From WVYX01 sp039586815 (GTDB taxonomy: Bacteria; Gemmatimonadota; Gemmatimonadetes; Gemmatimonadales; GWC2-71-9), in the NCBI GenBank assembly GCA_039586815.1, contig JBDHJR010000022.1, forward strand, positions 1-64,000: a stretch of 64,000 nucleotides of DNA, given 5' to 3'. Below, piece by piece: positions 17,386-26,416 of this stretch. The notes beneath the pieces were generated by a model. It was given only the letters and a program-made list of their open reading frames with translations. It was not told the DNA's origin and searched no databases. Position 1 is the stretch's first letter, and each line of letters begins with the position of its first letter. The position numbers and the translations under genes were made by a program.

Positions 17386-18351
17386 TCAGTCTCTCGCATG
17401 CGGTGCCGTCCACCGCCGTCTCAGGTCCAGACCCGCGTCCAGCACGCCCAACACAATGGCACCGCCAAGAGCAGCGGGCAACACCAATAAGAAGATCACC
17501 GCGAGGAGCGCCGAGAGGAAGATCCCCCCGGCTCCGATGAGCTGCAGGCCAAAGGCCGCCACAGCCGCCCCGCGCAGGGCGTACAGCGCCCCGCTCACAA
17601 CCAATACGTTTGCCGCCACCGCCTTGAAGGCGGCCAACTTCGGGATCAGCACCACCACGAGCGGGATGGCGAGGGCCCACCCCAGGTGCTCGTTGAACCG
17701 GAAGTCCCGCAGCCGGCGGAGCGGCACACCCGCCGGCTGCCGGGCCACCCGCTGGTAGACCGCCGTTGCCAGCGCGACGCCCGCCAGCAGCTGCAGCAGC
17801 GTCACCGCCGGGAAGAAGTCTGCCAGGAACTGCGCCACGGTGCCCAGCCAGGCCTCGAGCTGCTGCAATGTCTCGGGCGCCGGATCGGAGATGCTGCCCG
17901 GGGCGGCATACCAGATCTGCGCCATCAGCATCCTGGCGGTGTGGCCGGCGCGGCGGGCGACCCACCAGTGCAACTCGCCCCACGAGGAGCCCAACGCCAT
18001 GAGCAGCGCGGCGGCCCCGGCGGCGGCACCTGCAACCGCCAGCAGCCCCCGGTGGATCACCCGAAGCTGAGTGCGGAAGGTCGCCAGCACGAAGAGCGCG
18101 GTGGCGATCACGGCCGCGGCTCTAACCATCTGATCGGGAAGCTCCCCGAGCCCGAGCAGCCACCACACGCTGAAGCCCGCCGCCAGGCCGGCCGTCACCG
18201 TCTCGCCCCGCGTGCGGGGGCTGGAGCCGAGCAGCAGCACGGCCAGCGGCAGTGCCGCGAGCGCCAGGGGAGCCACTATGGCGAAGGCGACGGCCCCCGC
18301 CACCAGACGCCCGAGCCCGCCCTGCGGCGCCTGCTCGGACGGCTGCGTCAT
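17386..18351 (-). CDS. DUF2232-type multi-spanning membrane protein
   Basis: A 321-residue inner-membrane protein with about eight hydrophobic segments (AIVAPLALAALPLAVLLLG; LLALAGA-type stretches; WALAIPLVVVLIPKLAAF; LSALLAVIFLLVLPAALG). The size, hydropathy and location between rpsR and rplI match the DUF2232/YybS group, which has this neighbourhood in several phyla. The function is unknown. It starts directly after the rpsR stop. Confidence 0.75.
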   Translation of the reverse strand: MTQPSEQAPQGGLGRLVAGAVAFAIVAPLALAALPLAVLLLGSSPRTRGETVTAGLAAGFSVWWLLGLGELPDQMVRAAAVIATALFVLATFRTQLRVIHRGLLAVAGAAAGAAALLMALGSSWGELHWWVARRAGHTARMLMAQIWYAAPGSISDPAPETLQQLEAWLGTVAQFLADFFPAVTLLQLLAGVALATAVYQRVARQPAGVPLRRLRDFRFNEHLGWALAIPLVVVLIPKLAAFKAVAANVLVVSGALYALRGAAVAAFGLQLIGAGGIFLSALLAVIFLLVLPAALGGAIVLGVLDAGLDLRRRWTAPHARD

Positions 18352-18573
18352 CTAGCGGGAGCGGCCCCGTACGTACGGCACCAATGCCAGGTGCCGCGCC
18401 CGCTTGATGGCCTGTGCCAGCTGGCGCTGATGCCGCGCGCACATGCCCGAGAGCCGGCTCGGGATGATCTTGCCGCGCTCGGTGAGGAAGCGGTACAGGG
18501 TGCGCTCGTCCTTGTAGTCCACCTGACGGACACCCATCTCGCATACCGGGCAGCTCTTGCGAGGGCGCCTCAT
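18352..18573 (-). CDS. rpsR: 30S ribosomal protein S18
   Basis: A 73-residue S18 with CPVC near the N-terminus (residues 8-11) and the typical YKDERTLYRFLTERGKIIPSR, then LSGMCARHQRQLAQAIKRAR. The four cysteine positions are partly kept (C8, C11, C45), suggesting a zinc-binding C+ form. It overlaps rpsF by ATGA, as expected for a pair that assembles as an S6:S18 heterodimer. Confidence 0.97.
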   Translation of the reverse strand: MRRPRKSCPVCEMGVRQVDYKDERTLYRFLTERGKIIPSRLSGMCARHQRQLAQAIKRARHLALVPYVRGRSR

Positions 18574-18977
18574 GATTGCCCCTCCTCGGCGCCCTGCGGC
18601 GCGGCTTCCTTGGATTCCGGCTTGGACTCGGGCTGCGCGGGCGTCTCGGCGGCCGGCTCGGCGGTCACGCCCACCGGCGGCAGTCCCTCGTTGAGGACCA
18701 GCAGGTAGCGCAACACCGCCTCGTCCAGCTTGAGCGCCCGCTCGAACTCACTCAGGACGTCGGGACTGGCGTCGAACTGCTCCACGACGTAGTAGCCCGT
18801 CTCCTTGCCCTTGATGGGGTAGGCGAGCGTGCGCTTACCCCAGTGACTTGCCGACGTCACCGGCTCGGCGGTTTCGGGCGTCTTGATCAGGGAGTGGAAG
18901 CGCTCCAGGCGCTCATTCACCTGCGGCTCTTCGAGCGTGCTGTCGAAGATGTAGACCAGCTCGTACTTCCGGGTCAT
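18570..18977 (-). CDS. rpsF: 30S ribosomal protein S6
   Basis: A 135-residue S6: YELVYIFDSTLEEPQV opening strand, SHWGKRTLAYPIKGKETGYYVVEQF core and an acidic Ala/Glu-rich tail (ETPAQPESKPESKEAAPQ). AAGGATG precedes the ATG. It heads the long minus-strand cluster down to the LolA-like gene. A GC hairpin lies in its leader. Confidence 0.97.
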   Translation of the reverse strand: MTRKYELVYIFDSTLEEPQVNERLERFHSLIKTPETAEPVTSASHWGKRTLAYPIKGKETGYYVVEQFDASPDVLSEFERALKLDEAVLRYLLVLNEGLPPVGVTAEPAAETPAQPESKPESKEAAPQGAEEGQS

Positions 18978-19003
18978 CGCACCATCCTTCGGACAAAGTG
19001 ACC

Positions 19004-19021
19004 CCGCCCGGTGCTGGGCGG
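19004..19021 (-). promoter_or_regulatory. Leader hairpin upstream of rpsF, possible S6:S18 autoregulatory element
   Basis: On the transcript strand the sequence CCGCCC-AGCACC-GGGCGG forms a 6-bp stem 26 nt before the rpsF start. A widespread S6:S18 leader structure uses a stem with exposed CACCG/CCG residues, and CACCG is present here. The assignment is inferred from position and these short features only. Confidence 0.35.
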
Positions 19022-19066
19022 AGTAGGAGATTTGTGAGCGGGGAAGCTAGTGGGTTTCTGAGCTAC

Positions 19067-19131
19067 GGGGAAGGGGGAACGGTACGACAGTTCCGCGCCA
19101 CCGTTCCCAGTTCCCCGTTCCCTGTTCCCCC
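19067..19131. repeat. GGGAA-type intergenic inverted repeat, copy B
   Basis: The left arm GGGGAAGGGGGAACGG (19067-19082) faces a right arm of CCGTTCCCAGTTCCCC and further CGTTCCC/TGTTCCCCC units (19101-19131). It fills the gap between ychF (3' side) and the rpsF leader. It is the same family as copies A and C but with GGGAAC units. Confidence 0.7.
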
Positions 19132-19141
19132 GAGATTCGGT

Positions 19142-20245
19142 CTAGACATTGAATCGGAACAAAAGCACATCCCCATCCCGCACCACGTAGTCCTTGCCCT
19201 CGCTGCGGATCGTGCCGTGCTCCCGGGCCACCCTGTACGAGCCCGCCGCGACGAAGTCCTCCACCTGAATCGCCTCGCAGCGGATGAAGCCCTGCTGGAA
19301 GTCGGTGTGAATCTGGCCGGCCGCCTCGTAGGCGGTCGCCCCGGCCGGCAGGGTCCAGGCACGGACCTCCTTGTCACCCACGACCGTGAAGAACGTTTCC
19401 AGGTCGAGCAGCCGGTAGCACGCGTGGATCAGCCGGTCCAGCCCCGGCTCCTCTACCCCTGCACTCGCCAGGAACTCCGTGCGCTCGTCTCCGTCGAGCT
19501 CGGCCAGCTCAGCCTCGAACTTGGCGGAGAAGGCGACCACCTCGGCGCTCTCGTGGTGCTCCCTGGCGGTGGCCGCGAGCATCTCGACCGCCGCCGCGCG
19601 CCCCGCGCCCAGGTCGGCCTCGCTCACGTTGGCCGCGTAGAGTACGGGCTTGAGGGTGAGCAGGCCGAGCTGCTCCAGGGTGCGTCGCTGCTGCTCGGTG
19701 GTTACGGCGTCGCGGGCTCCGCGCCCGGCGTCCAGCTCCGCGATCACCCGCTCCAGCAGCTCGACCTCGGCCTGTGCCTCCTTGTCGCCCGATCGGGCTA
19801 GCTTCTGCGCCCGCTCGCGCTGATGCTGCGCCACGGCGAGATCGGCCAGTGCGAGCTCCGTCGTGACGATATCGTGGTCCCGCACCGGGTCCACGTCGCC
19901 CGTCACGTGGGTGACGTCGGGGTCCTCGAAGCAGCGCACCACGTGCACTACCGCGTGCACGTTGCGGATGTGGGAGAGGAACTGGTTCCCCAGGCCCTCG
20001 CCCTTGCTGGCTCCCTCGACCAGGCCCGCGATGTCGAAGAACTCCACAGCCGCGTGCACGATGCTCTGCTGGCCCACGGTCGCCGCCAGTTGTTCGAGCC
20101 GCTCGTCGGGGATGGGAACCACCCCCACGTTCGGGTCCACGGTGCAGAACGGGTAGTTGGAGGCTGCTGCGCCGGCGTTGGTCAGGGCGTTGAACAGCGT
20201 GGACTTGCCGACGTTGGGAAGGCCGATGATGCCGAGGCGGAGCAT
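19142..20245 (-). CDS. ychF: Redox-regulated ATPase YchF (Obg-like)
   Basis: A 367-residue YchF/OLA1 P-loop protein. G1 is GLPNVGKSTLFNALT at the N-terminus, G3 FFDIAGLVEGASKGEGLGN, and the G4 position NVSE (instead of NKxD) marks the ATP-preferring family. A coiled-coil insertion lies near residues 130-200 and a TGS domain at the C-terminus (ETFFTVVGDKEVRAWTL, HTDFQQGFIRCEAI). YchF binds ribosomes and affects oxidative stress responses. It has its own borders, flanked on both sides by GGGAA repeats. Confidence 0.97.
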   Translation of the reverse strand: MLRLGIIGLPNVGKSTLFNALTNAGAAASNYPFCTVDPNVGVVPIPDERLEQLAATVGQQSIVHAAVEFFDIAGLVEGASKGEGLGNQFLSHIRNVHAVVHVVRCFEDPDVTHVTGDVDPVRDHDIVTTELALADLAVAQHQRERAQKLARSGDKEAQAEVELLERVIAELDAGRGARDAVTTEQQRRTLEQLGLLTLKPVLYAANVSEADLGAGRAAAVEMLAATAREHHESAEVVAFSAKFEAELAELDGDERTEFLASAGVEEPGLDRLIHACYRLLDLETFFTVVGDKEVRAWTLPAGATAYEAAGQIHTDFQQGFIRCEAIQVEDFVAAGSYRVAREHGTIRSEGKDYVVRDGDVLLFRFNV

Positions 20246-20257
20246 GGATCTACAGTG

Positions 20258-20320
20258 AAGCGGGAAGGGAGAAGGGGGAAGGGGGTGTGTCGTACCCTTC
20301 TCCCTTCCCCCTTCCCGCTT
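20258..20320. repeat. GGGAA-type intergenic inverted repeat, copy C
   Basis: This is the best copy: left arm 20258-20286 (AAGCGGGAAGGGAGAAGGG and on), 7-nt loop, right arm 20294-20320 (ACCCTTCTCCCTTCCCCCTT, then CCCGCTT). The arms match almost fully, giving a stem of about 25 bp. It separates hppA from ychF and may act as a transcript border or stabilising hairpin. Confidence 0.75.
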
Positions 20321-20347
20321 CCCGAGGGGTGGTGTGGCGGGCTGCGC

Positions 20348-22397
<2,050 letters not shown>

Positions 22398-22405
<8 letters not shown>

Positions 22406-22982
22406 CTTCGGTTCCTCGTCGGTTGAATCGATTCATGGCGGTGTCGATGCCCTCGAGCAGCCAGCACTCCACCGCGTCCACGAGCGGCGGCAGCAGATCC
22501 GCCAGCGTCGTCATCTCGCCAGGCTCGAAGTTCGAGGTCACGAACTCCGCCTGGTCGTCCACGTCCTCCGGCAGCGGGCCGATCCCGATGCGCAGCCGCG
22601 CGTACTCCTCGGACCCGATCGCCGCCTCCACACTCTCCAGGCCGTTGTGGCCGCCGGCCGATCCGCGGGCCCGCAGCCGGAAGGTCCCCAGGGGCAGCGC
22701 GATGTCGTCGACCAGCACCAGCAATTCGGTGGAGGGATCCAGGTCCTGGGCCGAGAGCAGCTGGGCCACGGCCTCGCCGCTCAGGTTCATGTATGTCTGC
22801 GGCTTGAATAGCACGAACCGCTGCCGGCGGTACTTGCCCTCGGCGGCCAGGGCACTGCCCCGGCGCCGGAGCTTGGGGAGTCGCCACTGCTCCGCCAGCA
22901 CGTCCGCCAGCAAGAAGCCGGCGTTGTGCCGGGTAACCGCGTACTTCGGACCGGGATTGCCCAGCGCGACGATGGCGCGCAG
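22398..22982 (-). CDS. pth: Peptidyl-tRNA hydrolase (CTG start)
   Basis: The enzyme of 194 residues recycles peptidyl-tRNA. The N-terminus LRAIVALGNPGPKYAVTRHN carries the invariant GNPG and the catalytic-site region RHNAGF; KPQTYMNLSG, DDIALPLGTFRLRARGSAGGHNG and the GIGPLPE region follow. The only plausible start is CTG at 22982. The in-frame TAA of rplY lies just before it (TAA CCA CTG), and the rplY end CAGGAG gives a Shine-Dalgarno six bases upstream. An ATG/GTG/TTG-only search would start too late and lose GNPG. The gene overlaps hppA by 8 nt. Confidence 0.92.
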
Positions 22983-22985
22983 TGG

Positions 22986-23681
22986 TTACTCCTGGGGCGT
23001 TCCGCCCTCGGGTGCGCCCTCCTCCGCCTCTTCCCCTTCGGCCTTGGGCTTGCGAATCAGCTCGGGCTCGGCGCCCTCCTCCTCCTCCTCCACGACCTCC
23101 GGTACCGCGACCTCCTCCACGCGTGGCGGGACCACCGTGCAGATGGTCTGGCTCCCGTCCACCAGGATCTCGGCGTTCTCCACGGAGATGTCCGACACGT
23201 GCAGCGAGTCGCCGATCTCCAGCGCATTCACGTCGACCTCGATCTGCTCGGGGATGTGCCGCGGAAGCACGTCGATGGCGATCTCGCGCAGGAACTGCTC
23301 CAGCACGCCGCCGGCGTTGCGCACGCCTTCGGGCGAGCCCACCATGGCCAGGGGCACGTCGACCGTGATCTTCTCGCCGGCGCGGATCTCGAGGAAATCC
23401 ACGTGCGTGATCGTCTTTCTAGTGGGATGCCGCTGGATCTCACGAATCAGGGCCCGCAGGGGCGTGCCGTCTACCGAGAGCTCCACTACGGTGGAGCCCG
23501 AGCTGCCCTGCAGCACCTTCTCCAGATCGGCGCGGTTCAGCGTGAGGGACTGCGTCTCACGACCGGAACCGTACACGACCGCCGGGACCATCCCGGCCTG
23601 GCGGAGTTTGCGGGCCGCGCCCTTGCCGCTGGTACTGCGGCGCTCTGCGGTGACTGTGACCGTCTGTGCCATCTGTGCCAT
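22986..23681 (-). CDS. rplY: 50S ribosomal protein L25 / general stress protein Ctc
   Basis: A 231-residue long-form L25 (Ctc/TL5). The 5S rRNA-binding domain has RKLRQAGMVPAVVYG and the C-terminal TL5 domain has VPLAMVGSPEGVRNAGGVLEQ and HIPEQIEVDVNALEIGDSLH. An acidic tail (EEVAVPEVVEEEEEGAEPEL) ends it. ATG is present at 23681 and again at 23672. It is followed three bases later by pth and preceded closely by prs, a common bacterial order. Confidence 0.96.
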   Translation of the reverse strand: MAQMAQTVTVTAERRSTSGKGAARKLRQAGMVPAVVYGSGRETQSLTLNRADLEKVLQGSSGSTVVELSVDGTPLRALIREIQRHPTRKTITHVDFLEIRAGEKITVDVPLAMVGSPEGVRNAGGVLEQFLREIAIDVLPRHIPEQIEVDVNALEIGDSLHVSDISVENAEILVDGSQTICTVVPPRVEEVAVPEVVEEEEEGAEPELIRKPKAEGEEAEEGAPEGGTPQE

Positions 23682-23713
23682 GCTGTCTCGTTGCTACCCT
23701 TCTCGAGCTGTGA

Positions 23714-24667
23714 TCAGTCGAACAGCGAGCTGACCGACTGGTCGCTGTGTGTGAACCGGATCGCCTGCGCCAACAGCGGCGCGATCGACAGCACCGTCAG
23801 CTTGTCGAAGCGGCGCTCCTCCGGTATCTGAATCGTGTTCGTCACCGCCACCTCGGTCACTTCCGAGGAGGACAGGCGGTCCACCGCCGGGCCCGACAGC
23901 AGGGCGTGGGAGGCGCAGGCGTATACGTTTCGCGCTCCCAGGCGCCGGAGCGCCATGATACCCTCCGTCATCGTACCTGCAGTGTCGATCATGTCGTCCA
24001 CCAGCAGGCAGTCGCGGCCGTCCACATCGCCCACCACGTTCACGACCTCGGCGATGTTCGCCGACGGGCGCCGCTTGTCGATGATGGCCAGCGAGGCGTC
24101 CAACCGCTTCGCGAACCCCCGCGCCATCTTCGCCGCGCCCACGTCGGGCGCCACCACCACCGGGTCGTGCATTTGCTTCTGCCGGTAGTGCTGCACCAGC
24201 ACCGGCGCCCCGTACAGGTGGTCCACCGGGATGTCGAAGAACCCCTGCAGCTGGTGCTGGTGGAAGTCCAGTCCCAACACCCGCTCCGCGCCGGCCGTGG
24301 CGATCACGTTCGCCATCAGCTTCGCGCTGATGGCCACGCGCGGCTGGTCCTTGCGGTCCTGCCGGGCGTACCCGAAGTACGGGATCACCGCCGTCACCCG
24401 GGCAGCGCTCGCCCGCCGGGCCGCGTCGATCAGGATCAACAACTCGAGCAGGTTCTCGGCCGGCGCATTGGTGGGCTGGACGATGAACACGTCCTGCCCC
24501 CGCACGTTCTCGTCGATCTTGACGAAGATCTCGCCGTCCGCGAACCGCCGGATCGTCACGCGACATAGCGGCTCGTTCAGCTGCACCGCTATCTCCTCGG
24601 CCAGGGGGCGGTTCGCCGTCCCGGCCATCAGTAGCATTTTGCTGCCCGAAAGGGAGATATCGGCCAT
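23714..24667 (-). CDS. prs: Ribose-phosphate pyrophosphokinase
   Basis: A 317-residue class I PRPP synthetase making phosphoribosyl diphosphate for nucleotide, His and Trp synthesis. Visible sites are RFADGEIFVKIDENVRG, PYFGYARQDRK (ATP loop), LDFHQHQLQGFFDIPVDHLY, KRRP flexible-loop region and the PRPP-binding loop CLLVDDMIDTAGTM. The ATG at 24667 follows the AACTAGCTAGTT palindrome closely. It probably leads the prs-rplY-pth unit. Confidence 0.97.
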   Translation of the reverse strand: MADISLSGSKMLLMAGTANRPLAEEIAVQLNEPLCRVTIRRFADGEIFVKIDENVRGQDVFIVQPTNAPAENLLELLILIDAARRASAARVTAVIPYFGYARQDRKDQPRVAISAKLMANVIATAGAERVLGLDFHQHQLQGFFDIPVDHLYGAPVLVQHYRQKQMHDPVVVAPDVGAAKMARGFAKRLDASLAIIDKRRPSANIAEVVNVVGDVDGRDCLLVDDMIDTAGTMTEGIMALRRLGARNVYACASHALLSGPAVDRLSSSEVTEVAVTNTIQIPEERRFDKLTVLSIAPLLAQAIRFTHSDQSVSSLFD

Positions 24668-24679
24668 AAGAGCCTCAAA

Positions 24680-24691
24680 AACTAGCTAGTT
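24680..24691. promoter_or_regulatory. 12-bp palindrome AACTAGCTAGTT before prs
   Basis: A self-complementary AT-rich 12-mer lies 13 nt upstream of the prs ATG; on the minus strand it is followed by TTTTGAGG. It could be an operator in the prs leader, or a short terminator for the GNAT gene that ends at 24734. Confidence 0.3.
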
Positions 24692-24733
24692 GCAGAACGG
24701 AAGCCAACCCGGAGGAGGGGCCCCGGGGGGTCG

Positions 24734-25015
24734 CTAGCTGGTGGTGAGGTCCTGGTACTGCGGGTGGCGCTCCAGGAAGCCCTGCACGTAGGAGCAGGTG
24801 GGAATCACCGCCAGGCCCTGCTCGCGAGCGATGTCCAGGGCCCGCGACACGAGCTTGCCGGCTATACCCCGACCCCGCAGCTCGTCCGGAACGTAGGTGT
24901 GGTGGAAGTTGAGGGTCCTGTCGTCCGCCGGCCGGTATTTTACGTAGGCCTCGTGTCCGTCTATCTCGGCCACGAACCTCCGTCCGGCCTCGTCGTGCCG
25001 TACCTCCAGGCTCAT
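24734..25015 (-). CDS. Small GNAT-family N-acetyltransferase, YjdJ-like
   Basis: A 93-residue minimal acetyltransferase of the YjdJ/Acetyltransf_CG type. It shows AYVKYRPADDRTLNFHHTYVP, the acetyl-CoA loop ELRGRGIAGKLVSRAL and the closing PTCSYVQGFLERHPQYQDL with the conserved Cys. The substrate is unknown. The ATG at 25015 makes a TGATG junction with the upstream gene; a longer reading to 25057 lies within that gene. Translational coupling suggests a shared role with the ADP-ribosyltransferase-like neighbour. Confidence 0.85.
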   Translation of the reverse strand: MSLEVRHDEAGRRFVAEIDGHEAYVKYRPADDRTLNFHHTYVPDELRGRGIAGKLVSRALDIAREQGLAVIPTCSYVQGFLERHPQYQDLTTS

Positions 25016-25410
25016 CACTTGGAGTCCTTTTCGTCGGCCTCGGCTTCCCCGTCCCACGCCTGGTGGAACCAGGACGTTCTGGGGTCGACTTCCTGGATGC
25101 GCACTTCGCTACTGCGGTTGATCAGTTCGGCCGGGGCCACCCAAAGGTGCGCGTTCCACAGCATGCCCTCGAGCTCGAACGGCTTGAGGTCTTCATCCGC
25201 CAGATCCAGCTTCACCTCGAGCAGCGCGTCGCCCTCGATCCCCTCCTCGTGCCCCAGCGGGCGGTCGGCGAGCCATACGCCGGGGACGACCGCGTCCTCA
25301 CCGGTCTGGACGTCCTTCAGTCCGAAGTCCCAGTCGATGTTCTCGAACCCGGATTGCATGATCCTCCGGGCCTCGCCGATCGTCGTGCGGTGGTACAGGA
25401 CCAAGGTCAT
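25015..25410 (-). CDS. Small protein with ADP-ribosyltransferase/KptA-like N-terminal motif
   Basis: A 131-residue protein from ATG 25410, with GGAAGG upstream (25476 is a longer, less likely start). The opening LVLYHRTTIGEARRIMQSGF resembles the [YH]-H-[GR]-T, A, I, GF pattern of ART-fold enzymes such as KptA and PARP-like toxins. GVWLADRPLG and a GDALLEVKLDLADE strand follow, then ELINRSSEVRI, where an ART would place later active-site strands. The function is unproven. It is coupled to a GNAT gene, and a toxin or a nucleotide-modifying enzyme are both possible. Confidence 0.55.
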   Translation of the reverse strand: MTLVLYHRTTIGEARRIMQSGFENIDWDFGLKDVQTGEDAVVPGVWLADRPLGHEEGIEGDALLEVKLDLADEDLKPFELEGMLWNAHLWVAPAELINRSSEVRIQEVDPRTSWFHQAWDGEAEADEKDSK

Positions 25411-25490
25411 TCCGTCATCGCCTTCCCGAGTGTCTTTGTAAAGATGGGCACCTGTCCCGCTCCAGGGCAGCCCCATCGCTGCCAGTTCGG

Positions 25491-25515
25491 CCAGGTGCCC
25501 TGTGGGGCACCCTGG
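25491..25515. repeat. Imperfect hairpin between divergent genes
   Basis: CCAGGTGCCC-TGTG-GGGCACCCTGG forms an 11-bp stem with one bulged base in the space between the ART-like gene (minus) and the EF-like gene (plus). It may be part of a leader or an operator. Confidence 0.3.
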
Positions 25516-25568
25516 CGGCTCCGTCAGCGGGGCCCGATTATTAGGCTGTGCCGCATCAGGGAGGGGCT

Positions 25569-25829
25569 ATGGCCGAGCAGCTCGTCGGAACGGTAACACA
25601 CTTCTTCAAAGGGCCAAGTGTGGCCGTGGTGAAGATCACCGAGGGTGAGATCGCGGTGGGCGACGAAGTCCACTTCGTGGGCCACACCACCGATTTCACC
25701 GAGCGTGTGACCTCTATGGAGGTGGAGCACAAGAAGGTCGAGACCGCGAAGGTGGGGGACGAGATCGCGATCCAGGTGGTGGAGCGCGCCCGGCCGCACG
25801 ACCAGGTTTACAGGGTCACTCCGGAGTAG
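25569..25829 (+). CDS. EF-Tu domain-2-like small protein (translation elongation factor-like)
   Basis: An 86-residue protein that is almost entirely one beta-barrel similar to domain 2 of translation GTPases: MAEQLVGTVTHFFKGPSVAVVKI, GEIAVGDEVHFVGHTTDF, SMEVEHKKVETAKVGDEIAIQV. It has no GTPase domain. GGGAGGGG sits just before the ATG at 25569. Homologues are annotated 'translation elongation factor-like' in many bacteria; the role is unknown. It stands alone between a divergent gene and the next signal-peptide gene. Confidence 0.8.
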   Translation: MAEQLVGTVTHFFKGPSVAVVKITEGEIAVGDEVHFVGHTTDFTERVTSMEVEHKKVETAKVGDEIAIQVVERARPHDQVYRVTPE

Positions 25830-25839
25830 CCCACCGCAC

Positions 25840-25865
25840 GGCTGCTGCAACCGCGCTCAGCAGCC
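25840..25865 (+). terminator. Hairpin downstream of EF-like gene
   Basis: GGCTGCTG-(10 nt)-CAGCAGCC is a perfect 8-bp stem 11 nt after the stop codon, followed by CTCCGTTTCC. This is a modest rho-independent terminator because of the short T run. Confidence 0.45.
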
Positions 25866-25935
25866 CTCCGTTTCCCAAGTACTAGAGACCCGGCAGCCCC
25901 GCCCGGGGCCGCCGGCCTACCCAGGAGGAGGGATC

Positions 25936-26406
25936 GTGCAGAGAACGCTTCCACTGGCTGTGGCATGCGCCCTGGCGATCGCCGGGGTCGCGCGGGCACA
26001 GACCGCGGCGGATTCGGCGGGCATCCGCGCGGCGGCGCTGGACTACATCGAGGGCTGGTACGAGGGAAGCACCGAGCGCATGGAGCGAGCCGTGCATCCC
26101 GAGCTGGCCAAGCGGATCGTGATGGTGACTCCGCAGGCCGGCGGGAGCACCCTGCGCAGCATGACTGCCGCAGACCTGGTGGGGGCGACGGGGGCGGGGT
26201 ACGGCACTCAGACGCCGGCCGACCAGCGGCGCACCGACGTGCGCATTCTCGACATCTACGAGAACGTGGCCAGCGTGCGAGTGGACGCGCACGACTGGAT
26301 CGACTATCTGCACATCGCCCGGTGGAACGACGGCTGGGTGATCGTGAACGTGCTGTGGGAGCTCACCCCGGAGGCGAAGCAGCGGATGGCTGCCGGGGGT
26401 GGCTGA
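25936..26406 (+). CDS. Secreted NTF2-like protein (lumazine-binding-type)
   Basis: A 156-residue exported protein: signal peptide MQRTLPLAVACALAIAGVAR (cleavage near ARAQ/T), then an NTF2-like fold with AALDYIEGWYEGSTERMERAVHPELAKR, VRILDIYENVASVRVDAHDWIDYLHIARWNDGWVIVNVLWE. The pattern is that of 'Lumazine_bd_2'/SnoaL-like small periplasmic proteins with no firm function. AGGAGGAGGG precedes it. The stop lies within the first codons of the longest reading of the next gene. Confidence 0.75.
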   Translation: MQRTLPLAVACALAIAGVARAQTAADSAGIRAAALDYIEGWYEGSTERMERAVHPELAKRIVMVTPQAGGSTLRSMTAADLVGATGAGYGTQTPADQRRTDVRILDIYENVASVRVDAHDWIDYLHIARWNDGWVIVNVLWELTPEAKQRMAAGGG

Positions 26407-26416
26407 GCGGGGGCGG

